Shown: positions 1-11,279, numbered from the stretch's first letter. The stretch is DNA of 64,000 nucleotides from Adiantum capillus-veneris (GCA_014529385.2 CM043950.1:79540343-79604342); one strand, 5' to 3'. Notes: generated by a model not told the origin, from the sequence alone. Made by a program: numbers and translations.

Positions 1-1
1 A

Positions 2-1249
2 AGGTATCGACTTATCAATGATGGTTTGTACTGTAAGGATAAGGACCAAATACTCAGGAAGGTCCCTCTCTCTCATGAAATCACGAGAGTAATTGCTAGC
101 TGTCACGACGGGGTTTGTGGTGGTCACTTTGCCCTAGACATAACAAGTAGGAAAATCTTGCAGACATGCTTCATATGGCCTAGCCTCAACCGTGATGTAC
201 ACCATTGGTGCAAAATGTGTAAGTTGTGTCAAAAGGCCGGAACTAGGTCACTTATGCCTGAACCACAGACACCTATTCTCTCATATGGCCCATTTGAAAA
301 ATGGGGTATCGATGCCATTGGGCCATTACCTAGGGCCAACTCAGGAAAATTCTACATTATCATGGGGGTCGACTACATGACTAGATGGGCAGAGGCTACA
401 GCCACCACTAGAATCACAGCGGTAGAGGTAGCTAAATTTATCTACGAGCACATATGCTGTAGGTTTGGCACACCTTTAGAGATCATCTCTGATAGAGGGC
501 GAGGTTTCAGAGCAGACTTGGAAGGAGAATTAATGCAAAAACTGGGCATTACAAGGAGGCACTCTTCACCATATTACCCTCAATGTAATGGCCTAGTTGA
601 AAAGGTAAATGGAATGGTTTCTAAAATTATTACCAAGCAGGTAAACAATCATCCCGGAGACTGGGATAAGTATCTACTACCAGCTTTATGGGCCTACAGG
701 ACTTCATTTCGTACATCCTTGGGATTCACACCGTATCATCTAGTATTTGGTAAGGAAGAAATCTTGCCCATTGAAGTGCAACTACAAAGTCTCAGAGTAA
801 TGGCAAGCCAACTTCAACGACCCAACATGCATTTGAGAGATCACATCATCAACTTGGAAAGACTGCAGCTGGACAGAGAAGAAGCAATAAATTATTATGC
901 AACACAAGCAGAGCACAGACGGCTTAGCTTTAACAAGCATCTCCGGAAAAAAGAATTGAGGAAAGGAATGTTGGTGCTCCGCTACGACAATCGCTTCGAC
1001 ACGCGCAAGGATAAGAAACTCCTGCTCCAATGGGAAGGCCCTTTCATCATCAGGAAAAAGTATGCCAATGGAAGCTACCAGCTTATGGAGGCTGATGGAA
1101 AACTTCATAAAACCAGGGTAAATGGTTGGCGACTTAAACCTTATTTTCTTCGATTTGACCAGGCTCCACCAATTGACATTCCAGATGAGGACACACCATC
1201 AGCCTCCACCTCCGACGATAACGATCAAACAGATGAGCTAGAGACATGA
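2..1249 (+). CDS. Tat-like Ty3/gypsy pol C-terminus: integrase (5' truncated by window)
   Basis: The frame is open from base 2 and stops at 1247-1249, so this is the end of a gag-pol polyprotein that begins outside the window. Counting the TTG at 26 as residue 1, the zinc-binding HHCC region is seen as H27, H34, C65 and C68. The DD35E catalytic triad is D96 (GIDAIGPL), D156 (ISDRGRGF) and E192 (GLVEKVNG), with the family's 35-residue spacing between D156 and E192. Integrase joins retrotransposon cDNA to host DNA in the nucleus. A basic C-terminal region follows, without a chromodomain, and the ORF ends 12 bp before a polypurine tract. The sequence style (GGHFA, ISDRG, PQCNGLVE) suggests the Tat lineage; that lineage call is inference. 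No internal stop is seen, unlike most other elements here, so the insertion is probably relatively young. Confidence 0.93.
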   Translation, partial: RYRLINDGLYCKDKDQILRKVPLSHEITRVIASCHDGVCGGHFALDITSRKILQTCFIWPSLNRDVHHWCKMCKLCQKAGTRSLMPEPQTPILSYGPFEKWGIDAIGPLPRANSGKFYIIMGVDYMTRWAEATATTRITAVEVAKFIYEHICCRFGTPLEIISDRGRGFRADLEGELMQKLGITRRHSSPYYPQCNGLVEKVNGMVSKIITKQVNNHPGDWDKYLLPALWAYRTSFRTSLGFTPYHLVFGKEEILPIEVQLQSLRVMASQLQRPNMHLRDHIINLERLQLDREEAINYYATQAEHRRLSFNKHLRKKELRKGMLVLRYDNRFDTRKDKKLLLQWEGPFIIRKKYANGSYQLMEADGKLHKTRVNGWRLKPYFLRFDQAPPIDIPDEDTPSASTSDDNDQTDELET

Positions 1250-1261
1250 ATGCCTCTAGCC

Positions 1262-1277
1262 AAAAGCGGAGGGCTAA
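1262..1277 (+). other. Polypurine tract of the Tat-like element
   Basis: The purine-rich run AAAAGCGGAGGGCTAA lies just after the integrase ORF and directly before the LTR start TGATGGG. In LTR retrotransposons this RNA stretch resists RNase H and primes plus-strand DNA synthesis. Its position sets the LTR boundary at 1278. Confidence 0.7.
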
Positions 1278-2555
1278 TGATGGGTGCTTTTCACAAGCCA
1301 AGTTCCCATACCCCTCTTCTCTCATCCCCACCCCATGAAAACCCCCTCTTATGGAGGGAGTGATAAAAGGCATTGGAAAAAGTAAGAAAAAAAATAAATT
1401 ATGATTATGTAAATATATAAGAAAGGTAAAATAGGCAACCTCATGCCTGCGGGGTAGCCCATCCCCACCTTGCCTCCTTTTTCTTCACTGTTGGCCCGTC
1501 GGGTGTCCCTTTTCCTCTCCTCCACTCAAAAGGTCAACCCCCTCTCTCTTCCCCTTGTCCTTTCTCCTTTCTCTCTCCCCTCAAGCTAACCCACCTCTCA
1601 CCAATAATGCATTATAACTCACCAATAATGCATCCTAACTCACATGCAACTTACCCTATCTTCCAAAATAGTATACCCCACCCCCTCTTTCTCTCTCCTA
1701 TCATATCCCATGACCCAAATACCCCCCTCTCTCTCTAAAGGGCGCCATGTCTCTTGTCTTGTAGCTAAATAACCTCCCCCACATTCACACACACTCAGTT
1801 TCACTGAAAAAGGTGCCCACAGACCCATCCCCAGCCGGTGGTTACCTGATTTTTCTTGTGTTCACACACATCTGCACACAGATTCACCTCTAAACACACT
1901 CCCCTCTCTCCCCTCTTGTAATTACTTTATTCTCCATGTCACCTCTCACTTTTTTCATCAACCCATCTCTCTCTCATGAGACTGGTGTTCTGACACATAT
2001 ACACACAGCCAGACAAGTGGGGCCCACAGTCACATGGCCTATGTAGATAATGATTTCTTCATTTCTAAATTCTAGAATTTCTCCCCCCTCCTCCCCTATA
2101 TAAAGAGGGGTCACCATCACACTAAGGACACACACACCATCACCAAAGAGTACACTATGCATTGTGTGTTCCTAGTGCACACACACACACCCACACCATC
2201 ACCATGCTTGTCTTGAGCATGACCTCTGCACCCTTGGGCTATGGAAGATGAAGGGAAACTAAAAGAAGGATGATGGCCGTAACCCTCGTGCGAATCTTTG
2301 CCATCAACTCCCACGTATCCGCCATCATGCTCTCCCTTATCATTCCCCTATCCTATGCTCCCCATCTCATCGCCTTATTCTCTAAATAAAGCTTGAGGTT
2401 TTGTGAGTATGTTTTCTTGCAATGTTTTTCCCATGTGAGGTGTGCGGAATCGCCACCTAGTCTTTTGTTTGGAGTGAGCTTGTGTATGTGTGAAGGGTGT
2501 GCGGATTCGCCATCCTTTTGTGGTGCCTAAGTACTAAGCCGCTATACCCCCTCCC

Positions 2556-2602
<47 letters not shown>

Positions 2603-2822
2603 TGATCTCATTCCCTTTCCGCTTCATCATTGCTCCCAAGCATCCATCTCTCTTGGATGAAAACTTTGTTATGGTGGTGTGTTGTTTGTGTCCTAGCCGC
2701 TGAAGCTAGGTGGTGCCCCCTGTTTGCTTTACCATGACAGGCTCGAGGCACGCCATTCGGTCCCCGGTGTTTTAGAGGCCGTCGGGGTTCGTGGTTCGGG
2801 GTTCGTTTTGCTCCCGTCAACA
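1278..2822 (+). mobile_element. 3' LTR of the Tat-like gypsy element (about 1.55 kb)
   Basis: The LTR starts TGATGGGTGC right after the polypurine tract and ends GTCAACA at 2822, where the interrupted minus-strand gypsy frame resumes. A TATA box (TATATAAA, 2097-2104), an AATAAA signal near 2386 and a CT microsatellite (about 2558-2600) lie in it. A 373-bp inverted relative of its first part is present at 14442-14814, which independently supports the left boundary. Its last 150 bp (CCTAG...AGGTGGTGCCC, about 2690-2720) resemble 60405-60445 downstream of the CT repeat in the right-hand Tat-like element, so the two elements are probably from related families. The right end is inferred from the coding interruption. 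Confidence 0.75.
2097..2104 (+). promoter_or_regulatory. TATA box in Tat-like LTR
   Basis: TATATAAA in the context CCCCTATATAAAGAGGGG lies in the middle of the LTR, the usual place for the U3 promoter. The 56283 and 60004 LTR-like copies have an equivalent TATATAAAGAGG, which supports its being the core promoter of this LTR type. Confidence 0.5.
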
Positions 2823-4213
2823 TCTGTAACATTATTTTCTTTTCCACACAAATACTTCAAATCAAAATCATACTGAGCCAACAATTCAATCCACCTCCTT
2901 TGTCTGTTGTTTAACAATGGCTGAGTAAAAATATACTTCAAGCTTTGATGATCAATACGCAATTCAAATTTGACACCAAGCAAAAGATGACGCCAATGTT
3001 TCAATGCATGAACAACAACAAGCAATTCTAGATCATGTGTTGCATAGTTCAATTCATGTCGTCTTAATTTCCTAGACTCATATGCAACCACTCTTCCTTC
3101 TTGTGTCAAAACACAACCTAATTTTTCACCACTAGCGTCACATGACACAACAAATGGTTTGCCCATCTCAGGAACTTTTAAAACACAATTTTCCACTATT
3201 CTAGCCTTCAAGGTCTCAAAAGCAGTCTCACAGGTAGAAGTCCACACAAAACCCTTGTCTTTCTTGGTCAATTCGGTCAAAGGACTTGCTATCTTAGAGA
3301 AATATTTAATGTGTGCTCTCTCATATTGTGCTAGACCCATCAAGCTTCTCACATCCCTTAATGACTTAGGTGTTGGACACTCCACAATAGTCTTAACTTT
3401 GTCAAGATCAATGTGAATCCCCTCTTTAGAAATCACTCTTTCCAAATACACAATCTGATCCTTTGCAAAAGAACACTTACTTGCTTTGGCATACAATTTA
3501 TGTTCACGCAAAACCTCAAATGTTTTCTTTAAGTGCAATGCATGATCTTCTTCATTCTTAGAATACACAAAAATATCATCCAAGAATACCAGAATGAAGT
3601 CATCAAGATACGGGTGAAAAATATTATTCATTAAGCACATGAAAGTTGCTGGTGCATTAGTCAAACCAAAAGCAAGAACTGTAAATTCATAATGCCCATA
3701 ACGTGTACGGAAAGTAGCCTTTGGACTGTCCTTGGCCTTAATGCGGATTTGATGGTAGCCAGAACGAAGGTCGACCTTTGAAAATATTGTGGCACCACTC
3801 AAATGGCTAAGCAATTCATCTATGTGAGGAAGAGGATATTTGTTCTTAATGGTTTGTTTGTTTAATCCCCTGTAGTCAATGCATAACCTATATGTACCAT
3901 CCTTTTTCTTTTGGAATAACACAGGACTACCCCAAGGAGATACACTAGGTTTAATGAAACCCTTTTTCAAAAGATCATCAAGTTGTATCTTGAGCGCTTT
4001 AAGTTCATCAATATTGAACCTATATAGAGCCCTTGAATAAGGTGTTGCTCCTGGATATAGATCTATGGCATGGTCTACCGCTCTACGCGGAGGTAAACCA
4101 GGAAGATCGTCCGAGAACACATCCTTAAATTCATGTAAGAGATCCTCTACAAATTCTGGATTTGTCTCTTTCTGTTTATCCCCAGATTCTTCTCTAATCT
4201 CATTAGCAAACAC
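2823..4213 (-). pseudogene. Ty3/gypsy reverse transcriptase-RNase H, interrupted
   Basis: This minus-strand frame reads through a gypsy reverse transcriptase (RT) and most of RNase H. Numbering from the start at 4213, RT metal ligands are D148 (VDLRSGYHQI) and D212/D213 (FLDDI), with KDGTYRLCIDYR near 105-115 and FGLTNAPATF near 182. RNase H follows with VSCDASG, the ESRKL block and RIDHQSLKYIF. The frame fails at about 2823, exactly where the family has the conserved end of RNase H (GKEN..AD.LSR): the next bases are the 3' LTR of the plus-strand Tat-like element. Integrase must therefore lie left of the window, beyond that insertion. Upstream frame breaks show the element was already decayed, or has decayed since. 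Confidence 0.92.
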
Positions 4214-5257
4214 AAGAAACGTCTCGCACTCTTATCTAAGTCACCTTATCAATTCCATGGCCAAAACTAGATTTAGAATCTCTTTCTTTCCACAAAGAGT
4301 GTGACTTTTCATCATCAAATGATTAAAGATATATTTTTCTTTCTTAACAATCAATCAAAACATGATTTTCAATCATCTAATATATACCAATGATAACGTC
4401 ATGCATATCAATGTTTATGATATAGAAATCATCTTTATGCTTCCGACTCTTCAAAGAAAAAAATAAATAAATTCTACTAACTCTTTCGTGAAACTATTAT
4501 TACCACTGGTTAAGTCCACAAGTCTTTTAACTTCTCGATTTAGTTTCAAGTTTAATTTCTCAATCAATTTAGACGATAAGAAGCAATGAATACTATCCAA
4601 ATCAATTAAAAAATTAAAATTTAAATCTCAACTTTCACGCATAAATTCCATCACAGAAGCTTTCAAAGGATGTATCAAAGACATAAAACATCACAAAGAA
4701 GGGGTAGATGACTTACCTTTATCGTACGCATCGCCAAAAGTCTCCAATTCAGCCATCTTGGTACATATTGTCTTATCGGTCACCTTGCTCGAGCATTCGA
4801 AAGTCTAGTGGTCGTGTTCTCGATATTGAAAGTATAATCCAAATCTTTGAGTTCTTCAATCCACGCTTCTAAATCTTTGCATATCTTTCTTATGCCATCA
4901 AACTCTTTAAGCTTAGCCTTCGTTAAGAAGGATTTGGTTGTCGCTTTTCCCATATCGTCATCGTTTTTTTTTTGCGTTGATGACCTCTATGTCCACCACC
5001 ACCGTTCCCACCATCACCACCGCCAGGTGCCCCAGCGCCGCCACGATGATTATTTTTTCCTAGTGGAGTAGCATGGTTTTCGCCTTCATGTTTGTCATCA
5101 AGTTCACATAGATATCAGGCTCTCGTTCTGCTTTGCCCCGCAGAGCCTCAGCACGCTCCCGATTTTCTTATCCTAGATCTTCTCATAGTCGCGGAATAAG
5201 GTCTTCTTAGTCCTTCATCCTCCTCTCGTATCCTTCCATGTCCAGAATCAACCGCTT
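4214..5257 (-). pseudogene. Decayed gag-protease region of the minus-strand gypsy element
   Basis: The minus strand between the PBS and the RT frame should carry gag and protease, but no long frame survives. A short glycine/asparagine/histidine-rich stretch is readable around 4980-5065, typical of a gag C-terminal region. The space is about 1.0 kb, shorter than a usual gag plus protease, so an internal deletion is likely. Identification rests on position between PBS and RT rather than on a recognisable domain. Confidence 0.5.
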
Positions 5258-5269
5258 CCTTTGATACCA
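5258..5269 (-). other. Primer binding site (initiator tRNA-Met type)
   Basis: On the minus strand TGGTATCAAAGG stands two bases after an LTR-like end (...ATGGCA). TGGTATCA matches the complement of the 3' end of plant initiator tRNA-Met, the commonest primer of plant LTR retrotransposons. It fixes the orientation of this element and the inner edge of its 5' LTR. Confidence 0.8.
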
Positions 5270-5271
5270 AT

Positions 5272-5691
5272 TGCCATAGGAACAGAATAATGGAGATAGG
5301 CAGCAAAAGATAGAAAAATAGATCTTTGTATTGATGAATCTATGCAAACTTACAACAGAGGAGCAATTGAATATGGACGCACTCCATTGTACGGAGCTCA
5401 AACCTCCCGACCACCCCCGAGCTTCAGTCCGCTTGCATGCAACGTCTCACTCACACTCGCACTCGCACTCACACTCACACTCACAGAAGAAGAGATCTAT
5501 GAATGATCCCAAAACACACCACCGTCGTACTTTTATCCTTCTTTTTCTCGAAAAGCCTGCGACTTCTCAAAATAGCCGCTTTTTTTTTTAGGCGTTTAGT
5601 CAACTCGATTTTCACACCAAGTATACCTGCGAGAATAAGATAAGAATGTGATCGCTAAGCGATCCGTAATGGTTAGATTTTTATCATGACA
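5272..5691 (-). mobile_element. 5' LTR of the minus-strand gypsy element (about 420 bp)
   Basis: The inner edge is set by the PBS. The outer edge is proposed at 5691, where the minus strand begins TGTCATGATAAAAATC, a start common in chromovirus-type LTRs. No partner LTR is in the window because the element is interrupted at 2822/2823, so the outer boundary is inference. Simple repeats (CACTCACACTCG type) lie inside at about 5448-5485. Confidence 0.55.
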
Positions 5692-6153
5692 CTTTGTACA
5701 AATCCTGTTTCACACACTGATTTTTGCATCGCCTACAAAATAGTCAAAAGAACATACTCGTGCAACCAATTCAACATGATAATCAAAGTAAAAAAACATA
5801 ATTATATACCTTCATAATCTCAATTACAATACTCTATCATGAAGAAACAATCCACTTCTTGGTTGATAGCAGGAAGAACTGTATAATGTTGTATGTCTGC
5901 CTGTCCCTATGTATGTCTGCCTGTCCCTATGTATACTACACTGTTGCTGCCTTTTGTTTGTTTTCATCATAACTTTTACAAACGAACTCAGAACAGAGAA
6001 ATCCATGTACTCAAAACGACGGCAATATGTCTGTTCTATAAGTTAGCGCGGACAGAATTGTAAAAAACGTCTTTCATTGGCTCAAAATGCAACTTTTAGG
6101 TCGTGACTCATAAAACCTATATTTTTGGGTCTCCACTACTTTTACAACTTATT
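5692..6153. other. Spacer without recognisable gene
   Basis: About 460 bp of AT-rich sequence between the gypsy LTR and the TTAA-flanked element. The only structure noticed is a short exact tandem duplication, TGTATGTCTGCCTGTCCCTA repeated at about 5892-5933. No coding frame, RNA gene or promoter can be supported. Confidence 0.5.
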
Positions 6154-6157
6154 TTAA

Positions 6158-7477
6158 CACTAGGTTGGTAATGGGACACTTTTATGTCCTGTGAAGTGAC
6201 CATTTTCCTTGAATTATGTCAAGAGTTTCAAAATGGATTTTGAGGTGCTATCTATCTAGAAAGTTGTCTCATGAGCTGAAAAAAACTCGACATTTTTTTG
6301 GAATATCAATTCCATCTTTAACATTGTCCTTGCACAACATTTCACAACCTAAACTGTGTGAAAAAACGGGTCTTGCTTTTGGCTTTTTTCAACTTTTTGC
6401 AGCTATACCACTCTAGAATTCACGTTTGTGAGGTCTATAATGCTAGAGAGCTATCTTTAGTAGTCCTCAACATGTCCTGATGCTTCTAGGGAGAAATAAA
6501 TATTAAAGTTGTAAGTTATGACCAAATTACAAAAATTGTCAAATCCTGTTGTTTAGCCAATTTTAGCTCTTCTATGATTTTTTTGGTGGATTTCATGATA
6601 TCCAAATTCATTTTTTATTTTCTATGTCGCATATTGTAACATAAAGCTAACATTCCTTGAGTTTTGGGGCACCTAATACCCTATTTTGTATAGTACACAA
6701 CGATGGTTGATTTTTTCAATTATGGAAGAAAACGAAACATTCTAGTATATCAAGTATAGATTTTCAATATTGTTAGTTTCTGGTGAAGACTACATGCATT
6801 TTGTAGGTAGTAACCATATCTAGTCATAAGGATCAAATTTGGCTAGATATTGAATAGTTTCTATGGGATTCTACAACTCATAATGTTCAACCCAGTTTTT
6901 TCATGTTTGCTGTATTTAATACTTCATCATTGTCCCCAAGATTCCCCTTGGTAAGAGATGTATTATTATTTTGACATGCTCCATGGCTCCTTATGAACAT
7001 AAAGGACAATAGGGAACTAAGAAAACATGCATATATTATTTTTATTGAGCGTGGCTATAGAAACTTTGATGATAGGTTTGCAGAATGGTAAAAATTCAAC
7101 TTTTTTGTACCTATTTATTTTGGCAAAACAAAAAATAGTGAGTGAGAAGCAATCATATGTTCTGATCACCAACCCATTGAAGTTAACTAGGGAATTTATC
7201 TCAAGTCCTACAAAAATCCCTAATCTTATTTTTATGCAACAAAATGTAAGAAATGACAGTTTTGATGAAAATTCACTGGTCCATCAACTTTGGAGGCTTG
7301 GTGTGACCAAAAGATGAGAAATTTTACAAGTTTCTTATTTTTTCCATGTTTAGTAGGCCTTGAACTATAACCTCATGAAAGGAATTTACAAAATGAGTGG
7401 ATCTACTATGGTTTTGGAGGTTTTTTTCAAAACCCTGAAAGGACACTTTTATGTCCTGTTAGATTACCAACCTAGTG
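6158..7477. mobile_element. TTAA-flanked non-autonomous DNA transposon, copy 1 (1.32 kb)
   Basis: The ends are inverted: CACTAGGTTGGTAAT at 6158 and its complement ATTACCAACCTAGTG ending at 7477. TTAA abuts both ends (6154-6157, 7478-7481). Just inside each end is a short palindrome, GGACACTTTTATGTCC (6174-6189 and 7441-7456). A second copy with the same ends and length lies at 45856-47176 in a different context, which shows that the unit moves as a block. No transposase frame is present: the only ORFs (for example a 96-codon one at 7027) are short and AT-rich, so it must be mobilised in trans. TTAA target sites suggest a piggyBac-like transposase. CACTA elements also begin CACTA but leave 3-bp duplications that do not fit here. 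Confidence 0.85.
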
Positions 7478-7984
7478 TTAAGCCTACCCATGCATTTTAA
7501 GCTAAAACACATAAATATAAAACACTGATATTAATAAAAATCTCAATTTTACTATTCATAGACAGACTATCTGTTATTCATTAATATTTATCAAATACGT
7601 CTTTAGTGTATTATTAAAAAAAAAAGAATATATGTTCTCTCTTAATATCTCAAACTCATTCATATAAGGTCTATTTAATAGACTATTCAACAATCTTTCA
7701 AATCGTGCTAAACGAAAGATATGCCCTACTACATTATTTTCGACTTTAATAACTTCAAAGATTAGTCTTATTACATATATTTATGTTCAGAGTAACACCA
7801 AGTCATCTGCTGATGAACAATGATGTTACTACAGAAATAGAAGCACAAAAATAACGAAAGTCGCATTAAGATGAAGAGGGCATAAAGTATGCATCTCTAC
7901 ACTCTGAAAATGACGAACGTTAATCTTTGTGCTTCTATGTAGAATAATCAATAATGATTTACTTTAAGATTGTAAATTTTATAG
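7478..7984. other. AT-rich spacer, nothing recognised
   Basis: About 500 bp of AT-rich DNA to the right of the TTAA-flanked element. No long frame, terminal repeat or RNA-like structure was recognised. Confidence 0.4.
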
Positions 7985-8270
7985 GCCACTCTGAAGTGAG
8001 AGGTGTAGCATCATGTGTACTACACTCCACGATTCGACCTCTAATCCGAACTCATCTCTATGGTGAGAGATATACTACACCATACGAGTGAGTATCTAAA
8101 TTTACCCTAAGCCTTCCCTTGAGTGAGTTATATAACCACACACCACGAGAAAGGAAACTATATTCTACCCACCTCTGGAGTGAGCCATATGGCTACACAC
8201 CACGAAGTGGCGTACGACCTGCAAGCCAACTTTGTGGTGAGAGCCAAAACTACTGCACCACACAAGTCTG
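7985..8270. repeat. About five imperfect tandem units of roughly 59 bp
   Basis: Successive units share the pattern GTGAG...TAT...CTACAC..CACGA. Examples are CTCTGGAGTGAGCCATAT (about 8179) and CACACCACGA (8138 and 8194). Units are diverged, and the overlapping ORFs here are by-products of the repeat. They may belong to the untranslated region or LTR of an unrecognised element, since the flanks show no coding domain. Confidence 0.55.
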
Positions 8271-8452
8271 GAACAACACAAAAGAAAAAGTTAGTATTTA
8301 TTGAAAATAAAAAATATATACCTGAAAACCGCTGTAAACCGAAGAGGCTGTCGCTATCTGATAATCTCTCAAAGGCTCCAAGCTCCCCAAACTCCAAAAA
8401 AGTCCACAATGCTTTTCGATCGAATACGGCGACGATTGTATATATATACAGT

Positions 8453-8514
8453 TTTTCGATCGAGATATTTTTCGATAGAAATAATTTTCGATCAAAAAAT
8501 ATCTCGATCGAAAA
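8453..8514. repeat. Perfect inverted repeat, 20-bp arms
   Basis: The arm TTTTCGATCGAGATATTTTT (8453-8472) is repeated exactly as its reverse complement at 8495-8514, around a 22-bp loop. The neighbourhood is rich in CGATCGA and TATACG words. It could form a cruciform or a hairpin RNA. No flanking gene tells its role. Confidence 0.85.
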
Positions 8515-8614
8515 TTGTTTTATACGGATATTCGGTAATTATTCGGAAATACGACGTATATTGACGTTTTATACGTATAATTTTTGTTATACGGGCGTAT
8601 AAATGCAACGCAAT

Positions 8615-8930
8615 CCCTAAGCTCTTGATAATCCCAAGCTCTTAATGCAGATTCGGAAGCTCTTTATATCTTCAAGCTCGGGAACACCGAATCTCTTCCT
8701 CATAAGCTCAAGATTCTTAAGCTATTCTTATTTTCAAGCTCTTAAGCTCACTTAATCTTCAAGCTTAAGCCCTCAAGCCTTCCAAAAGCCATCTCTAATC
8801 TCCGAAGCTTAACCTATTTTGGTCTTAAGCCAAATTAAACCTATTAACTCGAAGCCATAAGCCAAGATCTGATATCAAGCCTAATCTCAATTCATTAGCC
8901 AAGCCTAATCTCTCGAGCTAGTTTTTGACA
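8615..8930. repeat. AAGCTCTT/CTTAAGC-rich low-complexity stretch
   Basis: The words AAGCTCTT, AAGCTC and CTTAAGC recur many times with irregular spacing (8618, 8635, 8657, 8674, 8704 and onward). No fixed period is evident and no protein-coding pattern was seen. This looks like a degenerate short tandem repeat. Confidence 0.5.
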
Positions 8931-11046
8931 AGGCATGCAAGCAAGGAAGTTAGAGGTCGAAGATTGAGCAAAATCTTGTTAAGGATTAAAGCAAGTAAGG
9001 AATTGAAGCGTGCAGGATCATGGAACTGATCCGATTCCTAATCTCAATTCATTAGCAAAAGCAGAAGGCAGTATTAAGCAAGTCATTATCATTTTTCTTG
9101 ATTAGCACCTGGTTTAAGCCAGGATTCATCTTGTAAGGAGCATTAAGCCTCCATTAGTGATTAATTAATGTTGATTATGATGTCTTAACTGGAATTAAGA
9201 GTACCGTTTTTTTTTAGCTCTGTCTTGTTAATTGTGGCTACTGCATCTCTTTTCCCCCCACCTCTCACAGTCAGGGGCCCGGTGCCTTCCCGGCTCACCT
9301 TTCACACAATTATCCCCCGACATCGGATCAAAATTGGTACACGTACACTCAATTTCCAGATTGCAGATCAAACCTTTGATTATTTACTAAGTTGAATTTG
9401 AAAGTCAAATTTTGACTCCCCTAGCTCGATTTGAAGTGATACACAGATACCAATCACAACAGCAAAAACTCTATTGTCTTTATAGAAGAATAGTCAACTT
9501 GATCAAATTTGTACAAGAATCAGGTTGCAGACGAGGAATCACTGGCTTGATACAAAGTTGCAATCAAATCAAGTGGAAATTGACGACAAGTCAATCCAAA
9601 GGTGATTACTCTATCTAGGGCTTCATAAGTCTGTATGAACCTTAGATTTGGTCATGTGCTAGGAAATCAGGGCATACTCGGAGAAACCTCCAGTAGAGTA
9701 TCCACCAAAGAAAGCATGAATCAAGGCAATTCCTTGTACACAATTCTTGAAGAAGTCTCAGATACTTTTTTAGACTCAACATCCGAAATGTCTTCTTACT
9801 CGACTCACTCGGAAACCGGAACGAGAATGCGCTATGAGCATATACTCTCTTTTTACAAGACTAGTTGTTGGTGCAACCAAAGTTTGTCTGAGCTAGGAGA
9901 TGGTCTATGCTAGCCAAAGGTGGTAGTCGAGTGCAGTGCAGAAGGCTAGGGCAGGTGCCAAGGCCGTAGGAGCCCAAGGATAGAGAAGGTGTATGCTCGA
10001 AGCAGTTTTTTAGGCCAAAGGCGTGTTGCAAAGAGCCAAGAAATTTGGTGTCCTTTTGTGCTCAATATATGCTAGAATGTGGTGTTCAGTGTGCTTTCCA
10101 AGCTGGTTCAGACAGCTCATTAAACGGAGCCCCTGTGCTCTAGATATTGCAGTTTAAAGAAAGAGTATGTGGCAGATCCCTGACGGACAGGGCAGTTGGG
10201 GACAAGTGGCCCGAGATGTGGTCAGTATATACATGTGTAGTGCTTGAGTTGTGGAGCATGACTATCTTCTCAGAATGCAAATCAGAGCTCTGGATAGCAA
10301 GTTATGGCCAATAGTAGATTTTTCGTGGGTTGGGTCTGAGCCCACTTGGCTGCAATGGAGGGTGTGCCATATCGAATCTTTTGGGCCTTGCCAAGACTCT
10401 TGCTGGAAGGGTGTACCATATGGAGTTAGAACAAATTGAATGCACATCAATCGGATATTCGGTCGGTCAGATACAGCGAGACGAAATTAGGAGCATTTTG
10501 ATAGTGAAAGGTCGCAGATGATTTTTTTGTTTTTTGGCGGCCTTGTTGAGCGGTCTTGGGAAAATCAAGAGACGACTAGGATTGCATGGATCCAAGCGAG
10601 CAATACAGGATTTCGGCCCGGTCTTACGGCTCAAGTATCACGCTTGGGAGTAGTAACTTATGCTCATTTGAAAATGGTTAAAAAAATGAAGGTTTTTCAA
10701 AGTTTGGTTGAGATTCAAAGGGGTTCACATGGACAAGCGTCGTGAGGCTGCCACGTGGCGGGTAGAGTGGCCCCACATGCACTGCCCGCGAGCAACAAAG
10801 GGAGGTAAAAGGCCGCAAAGGGGCGCCACAATGTGTTATCGAAGAGGAGTAAGGAGCCTAGAGCTCGTGGGTTATGGTGTCTAGCGCCGCTGGCGCTGCG
10901 CAGGAAGAAGGCGGCAGTTTTGGGGGGGCCCGTGGCCCATGCCCGTGCGGGGGCGGAGACCGGCCGGTTGAGTAGTGATGACGTGGTCGCCCGGCTTGGA
11001 TTGGTTCCCACGGGCCCTTGGTGCCCCCGGTTTTTTAAAGGAAATG
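8931..11046. other. Unassigned region; GC-rich from about 10.73 to 11.05 kb
   Basis: Only short ORFs occur (at most about 98 codons) and none shows a recognised domain. The last 300 bp are markedly GC-rich compared with the AT-rich surroundings and contain CACGTGG (about 10753), so this piece differs in composition and may be a foreign or gene-derived fragment. No terminal repeats or splice-supported exons were found. Confidence 0.35.
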
Positions 11047-11070
11047 CCCCCCCCCCCCCCCCCCCCCCCC
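11047..11070. repeat. Poly-C tract (24 bases)
   Basis: An uninterrupted run of 24 C residues, preceded by GAAATG. Length in an assembly is unreliable for such a tract. Its reverse complement could support G-quadruplex formation. Confidence 0.9.
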
Positions 11071-11123
11071 GTTAGAAACATCGCTAATGCTTTAGGGGAA
11101 GGGGTCGGGGATAGTTCCCGCAT

Positions 11124-11279
<156 letters not shown>

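Noticed and set aside
6158-7477. Interpretation of the TTAA-flanked element as a CACTA transposon
   Set aside because: The first bases are CACTA, but no 3-bp duplication is seen (TAA on one side, TTA on the other). TTAA is exact at both ends of both copies, and the real CACTA element at 11856 has different ends and subterminal repeats.
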